Assembly: GCF_902497995.1 (NCBI RefSeq)
Contig: NZ_CABVII010000017.1
Span: 98,762 to 162,761 of the forward strand
Source of the DNA: Pseudomonas fluorescens
GTDB lineage: Bacteria > Pseudomonadota > Gammaproteobacteria > Pseudomonadales > Pseudomonadaceae
DNA length: 64,000 nucleotides
Direction of reading: 5' to 3'
The notes under the pieces were generated by a model, which worked only from the letters and a program-made list of their open reading frames with translations, was not told the origin of the DNA and made no database searches. A program made the position numbers and the translations under genes. Below, piece after piece: positions 43,234 through 51,759 of the stretch (position 1 is its first letter; each line of letters starts with the position of its first letter).

Positions 43234-43575
43234 TCAGTGCGGCGCTTCGGCCGCATGGTTGAGCGAATATTTCGGAATTTCGACCGTCAGGTCTTCAGTC
43301 CCGACGATCGCCTGACAGCCTAGACGCGATTGCGCCTCCAGGCCCCAGGCCCGATCAAGAAAGTCTTCTTCCAGCTCATCCGCCTCTTCCAGCGAGTCGA
43401 AACCCTCGCGGATGATGCAGTGGCAGGTGGTGCAGGCGCAGACGCCTCCACAGGCGCTTTCCATCTCGATGTGGTGCTCATGAGCCAGTTCGAGGATGGA
43501 CGTACCGGTCGCGGCCTCCACAACCATGCCCTCAGGGCAAAACTTCTCGTGTGGCAGAAAAATGACCTGCGGCAT
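43234..43575 (-). CDS. fdx: ISC-type 2Fe-2S ferredoxin
   Basis: This adrenodoxin-type ferredoxin of 113 residues supplies electrons for cluster assembly on IscU. The four ligands are Cys42, Cys48 and Cys51 in ACGGVCACTTCHC, plus Cys87 in RLGCQAI; the extra Cys46 is also usual. Its start overlaps the hscA stop by one base. Confidence 0.96.
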   Translation of the reverse strand: MPQVIFLPHEKFCPEGMVVEAATGTSILELAHEHHIEMESACGGVCACTTCHCIIREGFDSLEEADELEEDFLDRAWGLEAQSRLGCQAIVGTEDLTVEIPKYSLNHAAEAPH

Positions 43576-45440
43576 CAGATATCCTCGATTTCATTCAGGT
43601 TGCGCCCCGATAGAGCGGCTTTCACCGTCAAATCCATGCGGCGGGCAGCAAAAGCATCGGTCACTTGCGACAGACGCTTGGTCTGCTGCTCGATGGCGTA
43701 ACCATCGGTGCCTTTCATCAATTCGGTCAGTTCCTGCATCTGCAACTCGATGACCATGCGCTCTTCGGCGTCGAGCAGACGCTCGCCGTCAACATCGAGG
43801 GCGGCCTGCACCGCTTCGATCAAGCGCTGGGCATCGACCTGCTGTTCACGAAGGACACGGGCGACCTTGTCGTCATTGGCGTGCTGGAACGAATCCTTGA
43901 GCATCCTGGCGATTTCGCCGTCGGTCAGGCCGTAGGACGGCTTGACCTGGATGCTCGCTTCAACGCCCGAACCCAGTTCGCGGGCCGAGACACTGAGCAG
44001 CCCGTCGGCATCGACCTGGAAGGTCACGCGAATCTTCGCCGCACCGGCCACCATCGCCGGAATGCCGCGCAATTCGAAACGCGCCAGGGAGCGGCAGTCG
44101 CTGATCAGCTCGCGCTCGCCCTGCAGCACATGGATCGCCATGGCCGACTGGCCATCTTTGTACGTCGTGAAGTCCTGCGCCCGGGCGACGGGGATGGTGG
44201 TGTTGCGCGGAATCACCTTCTCCATCAGGCCGCCCATGGTTTCCAGCCCCAGGGACAACGGGATCACGTCAAGCAGCAGCAATTCGTCACCGTCGCGCTT
44301 GTTGCCGGCGAGGGTATCGGCCTGGATCGCGGCACCAATGGCCACCACTTGATCCGGATCGATTTCGGTCAGCGGTTGGCGACCGAAGGCTTCAGCGACA
44401 GCTTCGCGAACGCGAGGCACGCGGGTCGAGCCGCCCACCATGACCACGGCGTGCACTTCTTCCAGTTCGATACCGGAATCACGCACAGCCCGGCGGCAGG
44501 CTTTCAGGCTGCGGGCGACCATCGGCTCGATCAGCGTGTCGAAGGCTTCACGAGTCAGCTCGGCTTTCCAGTCACCGTAAGTGACTTCAACGGACGAGGC
44601 ATGGGTCAGCGCTTCTTTGGCCGCGCAGGCAATTTGCAACAGATGGCGCTGCACGCCCGGATCCAGGTCATCCGACAGGCCAGCGCCCTCGATGATCCAG
44701 CGAGCGATCGCATGGTCGAAATCATCGCCGCCCAGCGCACTGTCGCCGCCGGTGGCCAGGACTTCGAACACACCGCCGGTCAGGCGCAGAATGGAAATAT
44801 CGAACGTACCGCCACCCAGGTCATAAATCGCCACCAGGCCTTCGGCATGCTGGTCCAGACCATAAGCCACAGCAGCAGCGGTTGGCTCATTAAGCAAACG
44901 CAGCACGTTCAGACCGGCCAGCTTTGCCGCGTCCTTGGTGGCTTGACGCTGGGCATCGTCGAAATAGGCCGGAACGGTGATCACCGCACCGACCAGTTCG
45001 CCACCCAACGCAGCCTCGGCGCGCTGGCGCAGCACCTTGAGGATATCGGCGGAGACTTCGACCGGGCTTTTCGGGCCCTGGATCGTGTCGATGAACGGCA
45101 TGTGCGACTCGCCACCGACAAAACGGTACGGCAGTTGATCACCAAGCTGCTTGACGTCGGACAGACCACGACCCATCAACCGCTTGACCGATAGCACGGT
45201 GTTCAAGGGATCGGAGGCGGCAGCCAGCTTGGCGGATTCGCCCACTTCAACGCGATCAGCGTGATAGCGCACCGCAGACGGCAGGATGACCTGCCCGTCA
45301 GCGTCGGCCAGAGGCTCGGAAAGACCACTGCGCAAGGCAGCGACCAGCGAATTGGTAGTGCCCAAGTCGATCCCCACAGCCAGACGACGCTGGTGCGGTT
45401 GAGGACTTTGGCCGGGTTCGGCGATCTGCAGTAGGGCCAT
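43575..45440 (-). CDS. hscA: Fe-S protein chaperone HscA (Hsp70 family)
   Basis: HscA is the specialised Hsp70 that releases clusters from IscU. The 621-residue protein has the ATPase domain (VGIDLGTTNSLVA, IYDLGGGTFDISIL, VMVGGSTRVPRVREAV) and the substrate domain starting at LLLLDVIPLSLGLETMGG. It lies between hscB and fdx. Confidence 0.97.
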   Translation of the reverse strand: MALLQIAEPGQSPQPHQRRLAVGIDLGTTNSLVAALRSGLSEPLADADGQVILPSAVRYHADRVEVGESAKLAAASDPLNTVLSVKRLMGRGLSDVKQLGDQLPYRFVGGESHMPFIDTIQGPKSPVEVSADILKVLRQRAEAALGGELVGAVITVPAYFDDAQRQATKDAAKLAGLNVLRLLNEPTAAAVAYGLDQHAEGLVAIYDLGGGTFDISILRLTGGVFEVLATGGDSALGGDDFDHAIARWIIEGAGLSDDLDPGVQRHLLQIACAAKEALTHASSVEVTYGDWKAELTREAFDTLIEPMVARSLKACRRAVRDSGIELEEVHAVVMVGGSTRVPRVREAVAEAFGRQPLTEIDPDQVVAIGAAIQADTLAGNKRDGDELLLLDVIPLSLGLETMGGLMEKVIPRNTTIPVARAQDFTTYKDGQSAMAIHVLQGERELISDCRSLARFELRGIPAMVAGAAKIRVTFQVDADGLLSVSARELGSGVEASIQVKPSYGLTDGEIARMLKDSFQHANDDKVARVLREQQVDAQRLIEAVQAALDVDGERLLDAEERMVIELQMQELTELMKGTDGYAIEQQTKRLSQVTDAFAARRMDLTVKAALSGRNLNEIEDI

Positions 45441-45491
45441 CGTTATCAGGACTTATCTGTATATCAGGCGTGCGACCGGAGCGGCACTGGG

Positions 45492-46013
45492 TTAATCGTC
45501 GAGGCGCTCTTCCAGCTGGCGCACTTCGTAGGTGAGCTTGTCGAGGAACTGCATGCGTCGCATCAGGCGTTCGGCCTGTTCACGTTGCGCGGCATCATCC
45601 CAACAGGCTGCGAAGCTTTGGTTCAGTTCATCCTGAGCGGTTTTCAGGCGACGCTTGAACGCTGCAATACCGGCCATGTCGGCACTGTCTTGCAGGTCTT
45701 CGAGCTCTTCACGCAGCTCCATCTGCTGCAGAAGGAACGCCGGATCATGCACCGTGACCTCCAGCGGCAGCTCGCGACCGCCCATGGCGAGCAGATAACG
45801 CGCGCGCTTGGGGGGATTCTTGAGCGTCTGGTAGGCCTCGTTGAGGCTCGCGGATTGCTCTAGCGCCAGCCGCTGCTCTCGCTCGGAAGCGTCGGCAAAG
45901 CGGTCGGGATGAACACCGCGCGCCAACTCACGGTAGCGCGTGGCCAGCTGATCGAGGTCCAGATTGAAACTCGGTTGCAGCTCAAATAAAGCGAAATGAC
46001 AAGGAGTACCCAC
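45492..46013 (-). CDS. hscB: Co-chaperone HscB (J-domain)
   Basis: HscB delivers IscU to HscA. The 173-residue protein has a J domain with HPD at 35-37 (ARGVHPDRFA) and a C-terminal three-helix bundle. The start is GTG at 46013 (first residues MGTPCHFALFELQ), preceded by an aggagt-like sequence on the complementary side; the longer open frame has no family support. Confidence 0.95.
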   Translation of the reverse strand: MGTPCHFALFELQPSFNLDLDQLATRYRELARGVHPDRFADASEREQRLALEQSASLNEAYQTLKNPPKRARYLLAMGGRELPLEVTVHDPAFLLQQMELREELEDLQDSADMAGIAAFKRRLKTAQDELNQSFAACWDDAAQREQAERLMRRMQFLDKLTYEVRQLEERLDD

Positions 46014-46021
46014 AAGAAGCC

Positions 46022-46345
46022 TCAGATATTGAAGCTTTCGCCGCAGCCACATTCACCGCGTACGTTGGGGTTGTTGAACTTGAAGCCTTCGTTCAACCCT
46101 TCCTTGACGAAATCGAGCTCGGTGCCGTCCAGGTAAGCGAGGCTTTTCGGGTCGATGATCACTTTTTCGCCGTGACTTTCGAACACCTGGTCCTCTGCAA
46201 CCACCTCGTCGACAAACTCCAGCACGTAGGCAAGGCCGGAACAGCCCGTGGTGCGAACACCCAGACGAATCCCTTCACCTTTGCCGCGCCCGTCGAGGGA
46301 GCGTCGCACGTGTCGAGCAGCCGCTTCTGTCATGCTGATAGCCAT
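46022..46345 (-). CDS. iscA: A-type iron-sulfur carrier IscA
   Basis: IscA receives and transfers Fe-S clusters. The start MAISMTEAAARHV gives 107 residues with the three cluster Cys residues: Cys35 (GCSGLAYVLEF), Cys99 and Cys101 (GECGCGESF). Confidence 0.97.
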   Translation of the reverse strand: MAISMTEAAARHVRRSLDGRGKGEGIRLGVRTTGCSGLAYVLEFVDEVVAEDQVFESHGEKVIIDPKSLAYLDGTELDFVKEGLNEGFKFNNPNVRGECGCGESFNI

Positions 46346-46379
46346 CGGTGACTCCTTGTTCGTCGCCAACTCTTGAAAG

Positions 46380-46766
46380 TCAGATCAAGCCTTTCTTCTG
46401 CTTGTAGTCGCGAACGGCCGCCTTGATGGCGTCTTCAGCGAGTACGGAGCAGTGAATTTTCACTGGCGGCAGGGCCAGTTCTTCAGCCAGCTGAGTGTTC
46501 TTGATGGTCTCTGCTTCATCCAGAGTCTTGCCTTTCATCCACTCGGTCGCCAGGGAGCTGGAGGCGATCGCCGAACCGCAGCCGTAGGTCTTGAACTTGG
46601 CATCTTCGATGATGCCGGCGTCGTTGACCTTGATCTGCAGGCGCATCACGTCGCCGCACGCCGGAGCGCCGACCATGCCGGTGCCGACATCAGGATCTTC
46701 CGCGTCCATCTTGCCGACGTTGCGCGGGTTTTCGTAGTGGTCGATGACCTTTTCGCTGTAAGCCAT
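46380..46766 (-). CDS. iscU: Iron-sulfur scaffold IscU
   Basis: IscU is the scaffold on which new clusters form. The 128-residue protein has the conserved Cys37 (GAPACGDV), Cys63 (TYGCGSA), Cys106 (IHCSVLAED), and the LPPVK motif recognised by HscA. Confidence 0.98.
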   Translation of the reverse strand: MAYSEKVIDHYENPRNVGKMDAEDPDVGTGMVGAPACGDVMRLQIKVNDAGIIEDAKFKTYGCGSAIASSSLATEWMKGKTLDEAETIKNTQLAEELALPPVKIHCSVLAEDAIKAAVRDYKQKKGLI

Positions 46767-46803
46767 GATTCTTAATCCTCACTCATCAGAGAGTCGCTCT
46801 TGA

Positions 46804-46831
46804 AGCCCTGCACCCGAGGGTTTGCAGGGCT
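46804..46831 (-). other. Intercistronic hairpin between iscS and iscU
   Basis: agccctgca and tgcagggct form a perfect 9-base stem around a 10-base loop in the 84-base iscS-iscU gap. No T tract follows, so it is more likely an mRNA processing or stability element than a terminator. Confidence 0.6.
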
Positions 46832-46850
46832 GTTTTGCGGCGACTTGAAA

Positions 46851-48065
46851 TCAGTGTGCCGCCCACTCGATTTTCGAAATGTCGACACCGTCTTTGTACA
46901 TGTCCCACAGCGGCGACAAGGTGCGCAGCTTGGTAACGGCCTCGCAGACCTTCTGCGCGGCGTAGTCGATTTCTTCTTCGGTGGTGAAACGGCCGAAGGT
47001 GAAGCGAATCGAGCTGTGTGCCAGTTCGTCGTTGCGGCCCAGGGCGCGCAGTACGTACGAAGGCTCAAGGGAAGCCGAGGTGCAGGCCGAACCGGACGAA
47101 ACCGCCAGGTCCTTGAGCGCCATGATCAGCGACTCGCCTTCAACGTAGTTGAAGCTCAGGTTCAGGTTGTGCGGAACGCGGGCGGTCATGCTGCCGTTGA
47201 CGTACAGCTCTTCCAGGTCTTCGACCTGCTTGAAGAAACGGTCGCTCAGGGCTTTGATGCGCACGTTCTCGGCCGCCATGTCTTCCTTGGCTACACGGAA
47301 GGCTTCGCCCATGCCGACGATCTGGTGGGTCGCCAGGGTGCCGGAGCGCATGCCACGTTCGTGACCGCCGCCGTGCATGGTCGCTTCGATGCGCACACGC
47401 GGCTTGCGGCTGACGTACAGCGCGCCGATGCCTTTAGGGCCGTAGGTCTTGTGGGCAGAGAACGACATCATGTCGACTTTCAGCTTCTGCAGGTCGATCT
47501 CGACCTTGCCGGTGGACTGAGCGGCGTCGACGTGGAACAGGATGCCCTTGGAGCGGCACAGTTCGCCGATCGCTTCGATGTCGTTGATGGTGCCGATTTC
47601 GTTGTTCACGTGCATGACCGAAACCAGGATGGTGTCGTCACGCAGGGCAGCTTCGATCATCTCCGGAGTCACCAGACCATCGGTGCGAGGCTCGAGGTAG
47701 GTCACTTCGAAACCTTCACGCTCCAGTTGGCGCATGGTGTCGAGGACAGCCTTGTGCTCGATCTTGGTGGTGATCAGGTGCTTGCCTTTGGTGGAATAGA
47801 AATGCGCCGCACCCTTGATTGCCAGGTTGTCGGACTCGGTGGCGCCGGAGGTCCAGACGATTTCACGCGGGTCGGCGTTGACCAGGTCAGCGACCTGGCG
47901 ACGGGCGTTTTCGACGGACTCTTCAGCTTTCCAGCCGAACACGTGGGAACGGGACGCCGGGTTACCGAAGTTTCCGTCGACCAGCAGGCATTCACTCATC
48001 TTTTGCGCGACACGCGGATCAACCGGGGTGGTCGCAGAGTAATCAAGGTAAATCGGCAATTTCAT
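46851..48065 (-). CDS. iscS: Cysteine desulfurase IscS
   Basis: IscS takes sulfur from cysteine for clusters and tRNA thiolation. The 404-residue PLP enzyme begins MKLPIYLDYSATTPVDP, with PLP Lys in SFSAHKTYGPKG and the mobile catalytic Cys in SSGSACTSASLEP. It follows iscR. Confidence 0.98.
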   Translation of the reverse strand: MKLPIYLDYSATTPVDPRVAQKMSECLLVDGNFGNPASRSHVFGWKAEESVENARRQVADLVNADPREIVWTSGATESDNLAIKGAAHFYSTKGKHLITTKIEHKAVLDTMRQLEREGFEVTYLEPRTDGLVTPEMIEAALRDDTILVSVMHVNNEIGTINDIEAIGELCRSKGILFHVDAAQSTGKVEIDLQKLKVDMMSFSAHKTYGPKGIGALYVSRKPRVRIEATMHGGGHERGMRSGTLATHQIVGMGEAFRVAKEDMAAENVRIKALSDRFFKQVEDLEELYVNGSMTARVPHNLNLSFNYVEGESLIMALKDLAVSSGSACTSASLEPSYVLRALGRNDELAHSSIRFTFGRFTTEEEIDYAAQKVCEAVTKLRTLSPLWDMYKDGVDISKIEWAAH

Positions 48066-48115
48066 GGACTATCTCCTAAATCAGGCTGGCTGGCGCACCG
48101 CTAGCTCTTTGGCTG

Positions 48116-48607
48116 TCATTCGACGGCGGACGCTTCAATCTTGTCCAGGCGCGGCGCCTTGCTGTTGCAACGGCGCTGATCCTGACGCTGGGCTACTTCT
48201 TGTACCTCACGGCGAGTGACAAGGTCAGCCAAGCTGATACCGCTCAGAAATTCGTGAATCTGCAAGCTGAGATCGCACCACAAATGGTGGGTCAGGCAGG
48301 TATCGCCGTGATGGCAATCGCCCTGGCCCTGGCACTTGGTGGCATCGACCGATTCGTTCACCGCATCGATCACCTGGGCCACCTGGATGCCCTGCATGTC
48401 GCGCGACAGCTGGTAGCCGCCGCCCGGACCGCGGACGCTGGAGACCAGGTTGCTGCGACGCAGCTTGGCGAACAGCTGTTCGAGGTAGGACAGGGAGATG
48501 CCTTGGCGCTCGGAGATATCGGCCAGGGACACCGGCCCGTGCTGCGCGTGCAACGCCAGGTCAAGCATGGCGGTGACGGCGTATCGGCCTTTTGTAGTCA
48601 GTCGCAT
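48116..48607 (-). CDS. iscR: Iron-sulfur-sensing regulator IscR (Rrf2 family)
   Basis: IscR represses the isc operon when it carries a 2Fe-2S cluster. Starting at MRLTTKGRYAVTAMLDLALH it has 163 residues: a winged-helix N-terminal domain (SLADISERQGISLSYLEQLF, SVRGPGGGYQL) and three cluster Cys residues in CQGQGDCHHGDTCLTHH. It is first in the isc operon and preceded by two IscR-like sites. Confidence 0.97.
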   Translation of the reverse strand: MRLTTKGRYAVTAMLDLALHAQHGPVSLADISERQGISLSYLEQLFAKLRRSNLVSSVRGPGGGYQLSRDMQGIQVAQVIDAVNESVDATKCQGQGDCHHGDTCLTHHLWCDLSLQIHEFLSGISLADLVTRREVQEVAQRQDQRRCNSKAPRLDKIEASAVE

Positions 48608-48638
48608 GGACAATTACCACGGAGTTCGGAATGGGGCG

Positions 48639-48697
48639 AGTATGCAATTCCCGAGTATTTAAGTCAACTATAAGACCTAGTGCTTTAGTCAGGATTA
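48639..48697 (-). promoter_or_regulatory. iscR: iscR promoter with two IscR-type sites
   Basis: Minus strand: -35 ttgact (48667-48662), 17-base spacer, -10 catact (48644-48639). The -35 lies in a site reading atagttgacttaaatactcg (48671-48652), like the E. coli type 1 IscR site. A second similar site, ctgactaaagcactaggtc, lies just upstream at about 48692-48674. This fits feedback repression by 2Fe-2S IscR. Confidence 0.75.
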
Positions 48698-48768
48698 GCC
48701 GCAAAAGAGCGGCGGCATCATAGCAAAGGCTGGCCTGTAACAGCCAGCAGTACCGCGTTATCGTTCTT

Positions 48769-48838
48769 CGCGGGCAAGCCTCGCTCCTACAGGGGGTTGC
48801 GCGAATCCTGTAGGAGCGAGGCTTGCCCGCGAAGGGAG
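48769..48838. repeat. REPIN
   Basis: Inverted pair gcgggcaagcctcgctccta at 48771 and taggagcgaggcttgcccgc ending at 48832, with a short spacer, located between cysE and iscR. Confidence 0.85.
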
Positions 48839-48847
48839 CGACGCAGT

Positions 48848-49627
48848 TTAACTGGCCTGACTCTGATCCTTATCCTTCACACACGCAAAATCCTCCTCGC
48901 GCAGCTCAGGCAGATCTTTCGCACAGTAATTACTGCCCAGATCCTTCAACGCCCCGCACATCCCCTCTAGACGCCCATCAACCGCCTGCAGATGATCGAG
49001 TAACTGGTTAATGGCGCGAGCCACCGGATCCGGCATGTCTTCGCCAACACCATAGGCATCGAAACCGATCTTCTCGGCCATGGCCTTGCGCTTGGCGTCC
49101 TGCTCTTCATCGGATTTGACGATAATCCGCCCCGGAATGCCAACAACAGTCGCCCCGGCGGGCACCGCCTTGGTCACCACGGCATTGGAACCAACCTTGG
49201 CCCCCGCACCGACGGTGAACGGGCCGAGCACCTTGGCACCAGCGCCAACCACGACGCCATCTTCCAGAGTCGGGTGCCGCTTGCCTTTATTCCAGCTGGT
49301 GCCGCCGAGCGTGACACCTTGATAAAGGGTGACATCGTCGCCGATCTCGGCCGTTTCCCCGATGACAATGCCCATGCCATGGTCAATAAAGAACCGACGA
49401 CCCACCTTGGCCCCCGGATGAATCTCGATCCCGGTCAACCAGCGACCAAAGTTCGACACCAGCCGTGCCAGCCATTTCAGCTCTGCGCGCCACAAGGCCG
49501 CCGACAGCCGATGAATCCAGATGGCGTGCATGCCCGGGTAGCAGGTCAGGACTTCAAATGCGTTACGCGCCGCCGGGTCACGATGGAAAACACTCTGGAT
49601 ATCTTCACGCAAACGCTCGAACATCAT
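48848..49627 (-). CDS. cysE: Serine O-acetyltransferase CysE
   Basis: CysE makes O-acetylserine, the precursor of cysteine. The 259-residue protein has an N-terminal helical part (VFHRDPAARNAFEVLTCYPG) and a left-handed beta helix with hexapeptide repeats including RRFFIDHGMGIVIGETAEIG and GGTSWNKGKRHPTL. The start overlaps the trmJ stop (TAATG). Lying next to the isc operon, it could help match cysteine supply to cluster synthesis. Confidence 0.95.
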   Translation of the reverse strand: MMFERLREDIQSVFHRDPAARNAFEVLTCYPGMHAIWIHRLSAALWRAELKWLARLVSNFGRWLTGIEIHPGAKVGRRFFIDHGMGIVIGETAEIGDDVTLYQGVTLGGTSWNKGKRHPTLEDGVVVGAGAKVLGPFTVGAGAKVGSNAVVTKAVPAGATVVGIPGRIIVKSDEEQDAKRKAMAEKIGFDAYGVGEDMPDPVARAINQLLDHLQAVDGRLEGMCGALKDLGSNYCAKDLPELREEDFACVKDKDQSQAS

Positions 49628-50397
49628 TAATCCTTCCGCTTTAGAAGCTCGCCACGGGCCGCTTTCTGGGTTTCCGTGAGGATGCCACGCAATATATTCA
49701 TTTCCGCCCGGCTGACCGAACTGCGTCCGTACAACCGGCGCAGGCGCGCCATCAAGTGCCGCGGTTTTTCCGGATCGAGGAATTCGATGGCCACCAGGGT
49801 CTGCTCCAGGTGCTCATAGAATCGCTCCAGCTCATCCATGGTCGCCAGTTCACCACTCTTGGTGGACGCCACTTCATCCTTTTCCACCTTGCTCGGCTGA
49901 CCTTGGGCCGCCAGCCAGGACATGCGCACTTCATAGCTCAACACCTGCACCGCCGCCCCCAGGTTCAGCGAACTGAACTCGGGATCTGACGGGATGTGCA
50001 CGTGATAATGACATCGTTGCAGCTCGTCATTGGTCAGGCCGGAGTCTTCACGACCGAACACCAGGGCAATTTCGGCGCCTTGCGCAGCCTCCTCGACCAC
50101 CCTCACCCCGCATTCGCGCGGATCGAGCAGCGGCCAGGGGATGCGCCGATCACGGGCGCTGGTGCCGAGCACCAGGTTGCAGCCGACCAGGGCATCTTCC
50201 AGGGTGGCGACGACTTGCGCGTTTTCAAGGATGTCTCCGGCACCGGAAGCACGGGCATCGGCTTCGTGGTGCGGGAACAACCGCGGTTCGACCAGCACCA
50301 GCCGCGACAGGCCCATGTTCTTCATGGCACGCGCAGCCCCGCCGATATTCCCGGGGTGGCTGGTATTGACCAGGACGACACGAATGTTTTGCAGCAC
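49627..50397 (-). CDS. trmJ: tRNA (cytidine/uridine-2'-O-)-methyltransferase TrmJ
   Basis: TrmJ methylates the ribose of nucleotide 32 in tRNA. The SPOUT knot is shown by VVLVNTSHPGNIGGAARAM at the N-terminus, VFGREDSGLTNDEL and SLNLGAAVQVLSYEVRM. I chose the GTG at 50397 (MLQNIRVVLV; 256 residues), matching known homologues; an ATG 24 bases upstream is possible, and neither has a strong ribosome site. It is followed directly by cysE. Confidence 0.92.
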   Translation of the reverse strand: MLQNIRVVLVNTSHPGNIGGAARAMKNMGLSRLVLVEPRLFPHHEADARASGAGDILENAQVVATLEDALVGCNLVLGTSARDRRIPWPLLDPRECGVRVVEEAAQGAEIALVFGREDSGLTNDELQRCHYHVHIPSDPEFSSLNLGAAVQVLSYEVRMSWLAAQGQPSKVEKDEVASTKSGELATMDELERFYEHLEQTLVAIEFLDPEKPRHLMARLRRLYGRSSVSRAEMNILRGILTETQKAARGELLKRKD

Positions 50398-50478
50398 GGG
50401 AGGCACTCTCGAACACATCAAAGGGGAGCAAATCTTACAGTTCCTCCTACCGTTAAGCTATGAAAGCGCACACTGTCC

Positions 50479-50507
50479 TTCACCTGTAGAAACTTTCTGA
50501 GTAGAAT
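50479..50507 (+). promoter_or_regulatory. suhB: Candidate sigma-70 promoter of suhB
   Basis: ttcacc (50479-50484) and tagaat (50502-50507) are separated by 17 bases and lie 37 bases before the suhB ATG. The -35 match is moderate. Confidence 0.5.
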
Positions 50508-50543
50508 GCCCGGCTTTCTTTAACAACCTTAGGTGACACATCC

Positions 50544-51362
50544 ATGCAGCCCATGCTGAATATCGCGCTGCGCGCCGCCCGCAGCGCCAGTGAATTGATC
50601 TTCCGCTCCATCGAGCGCCTGGATACCATCAAGGTCGACGAAAAAGACGCCAAGGATTACGTGTCCGAGGTGGATCGCGCCGCCGAGCAGAAAATCATCG
50701 ACGCGCTGCGCAAGGCCTACCCGAACCACTCGATCCTGGGTGAAGAAACCGGCATGCACGCCGGCAACGGGATCGAAGGCGAAGAATACCTGTGGATCAT
50801 CGATCCGCTGGACGGCACCACCAACTTCCTGCGCGGCATTCCTCACTTCGCGGTCAGCATCGCCTGCAAATACCGCGGCCGCCTGGAACACGCCGTCGTC
50901 CTGGATCCGGTTCGCCAGGAAGAATTCACCGCCAGCCGTGGTCGCGGCGCTCAACTGAACGGTCGTCGCCTGCGCGTCAGCGGTCGCACCAGCCTGGATG
51001 GCGCCCTGCTGGGCACCGGCTTCCCGTTCCGTGACGACCAGATGGACAACCTCGACAACTACCTGGGCATGTTCCGCGCCCTGGTAGGCCAGACTGCCGG
51101 CATCCGCCGCGCCGGTTCGGCGAGCCTGGACCTGGCCTACGTGGCCGCCGGCCGTTTCGACGCGTTCTGGGAGTCGGGCCTGTCCGAATGGGACATGGCG
51201 GCAGGCGCCCTGCTGATCCAGGAAGCAGGCGGTTTGGTGAGCGACTTCACCGGCGGTCACGACTTCCTTGAGAAAGGCCACGTCGTTGCCGGTAACACCA
51301 AGTGCTTCAAGGCAGTGCTGACGGCGATCCAGCCGCACCTGCCGGCTTCGCTGAAACGCTAA
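50544..51362 (+). CDS. suhB: Inositol-1-monophosphatase SuhB
   Basis: SuhB is an IMPase-fold protein that also acts in rRNA antitermination complexes. The 272-residue sequence has the metal motifs GEETG, WIIDPLDGTTNF and SEWDMAAGALL. It is divergent from trmJ. The family and genus-wide position support the symbol. Its terminator is interrupted by an inserted repeat element. Confidence 0.94.
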   Translation: MQPMLNIALRAARSASELIFRSIERLDTIKVDEKDAKDYVSEVDRAAEQKIIDALRKAYPNHSILGEETGMHAGNGIEGEEYLWIIDPLDGTTNFLRGIPHFAVSIACKYRGRLEHAVVLDPVRQEEFTASRGRGAQLNGRRLRVSGRTSLDGALLGTGFPFRDDQMDNLDNYLGMFRALVGQTAGIRRAGSASLDLAYVAAGRFDAFWESGLSEWDMAAGALLIQEAGGLVSDFTGGHDFLEKGHVVAGNTKCFKAVLTAIQPHLPASLKR

Positions 51363-51374
51363 GCGAGCCGCCAC

Positions 51375-51546
51375 AAAAAAGCACCCTGCGGGGCAATGCC
51401 AGTCAGTTAAGCGAATGAGCCGCTTTTCTGTAGGAGCCAGGCTTGCCGGCGAAGGCGCTCTTAAGGACGCCTTCGCCGGCAAGCCTGGCTCCTACAGGTC
51501 CGATTTACCCTTAACTGACAGGCATTACCCTGCGGGGTGCTTTTTT
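51375..51546 (+). terminator. suhB terminator split by an inserted element
   Basis: The left half aaaaaagcaccctgcgggg (51375-51393) and right half accctgcggggtgctttttt (51527-51546) would together be an ordinary terminator, aaaaaagcaccc-tgcg-gggtgctttttt. They are now 133 bases apart with ccctgcgggg duplicated on both sides of the inserted element. Confidence 0.75.
51395..51526. mobile_element. Non-autonomous TIR element carrying a REPIN
   Basis: Terminal inverted repeats aatgccagtcagttaag (51395) and cttaactgacaggcatt (ending 51526) differ at one base. Inside is a REPIN of the gccggcaagcctggctccta type (51430-51498). The flanks carry a 10-base direct repeat ccctgcgggg (51384-51393, 51528-51537), like a target-site duplication. 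A sister copy is at 11351-11493 and a partial one ends at 62414. Confidence 0.75.
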
Positions 51547-51731
51547 ATGCCCGGAATACGGGTTCGAAAACGCCGACGATTAAATGTGGGAGCGGGCTTG
51601 CTCGCGAAAGCGGTGTGTCAGTCAGCATCTGTGCCGCTGACACACCGCTTTCGCGAGCAAGCCCGCTCCCACAGGGGTTTGTGGTGACTTCGAACCAGTA
51701 TTCCGGGCACAAAAAAAGCACCCCGCAGGGT
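51527..51731. repeat. 205-base palindrome: inverted terminator copies around a REPIN
   Basis: The 41-base sequence from accctgcggggtgctttttt to gggttcgaa (51527-51567) recurs inverted at 51689-51731 with two mismatches and one indel. Between them is a REPIN (gtgggagcgggcttgctcgc at 51587; mirror ending 51673). Both outer arms include a terminator for the gene converging on them. Confidence 0.85.
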
Positions 51732-51744
51732 GCTTCTTTTGGAA
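51711..51744 (-). terminator. Terminator of the glycine-zipper gene
   Basis: On the minus strand aagcaccctgcggggtgctt is a 16-base hairpin core followed by ttttttt. It is 16 bases after the stop codon and can also work on the plus strand (gcagggtgcttctttt). Confidence 0.8.
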
Positions 51745-51759
51745 TCTGAATTTCAGCTC

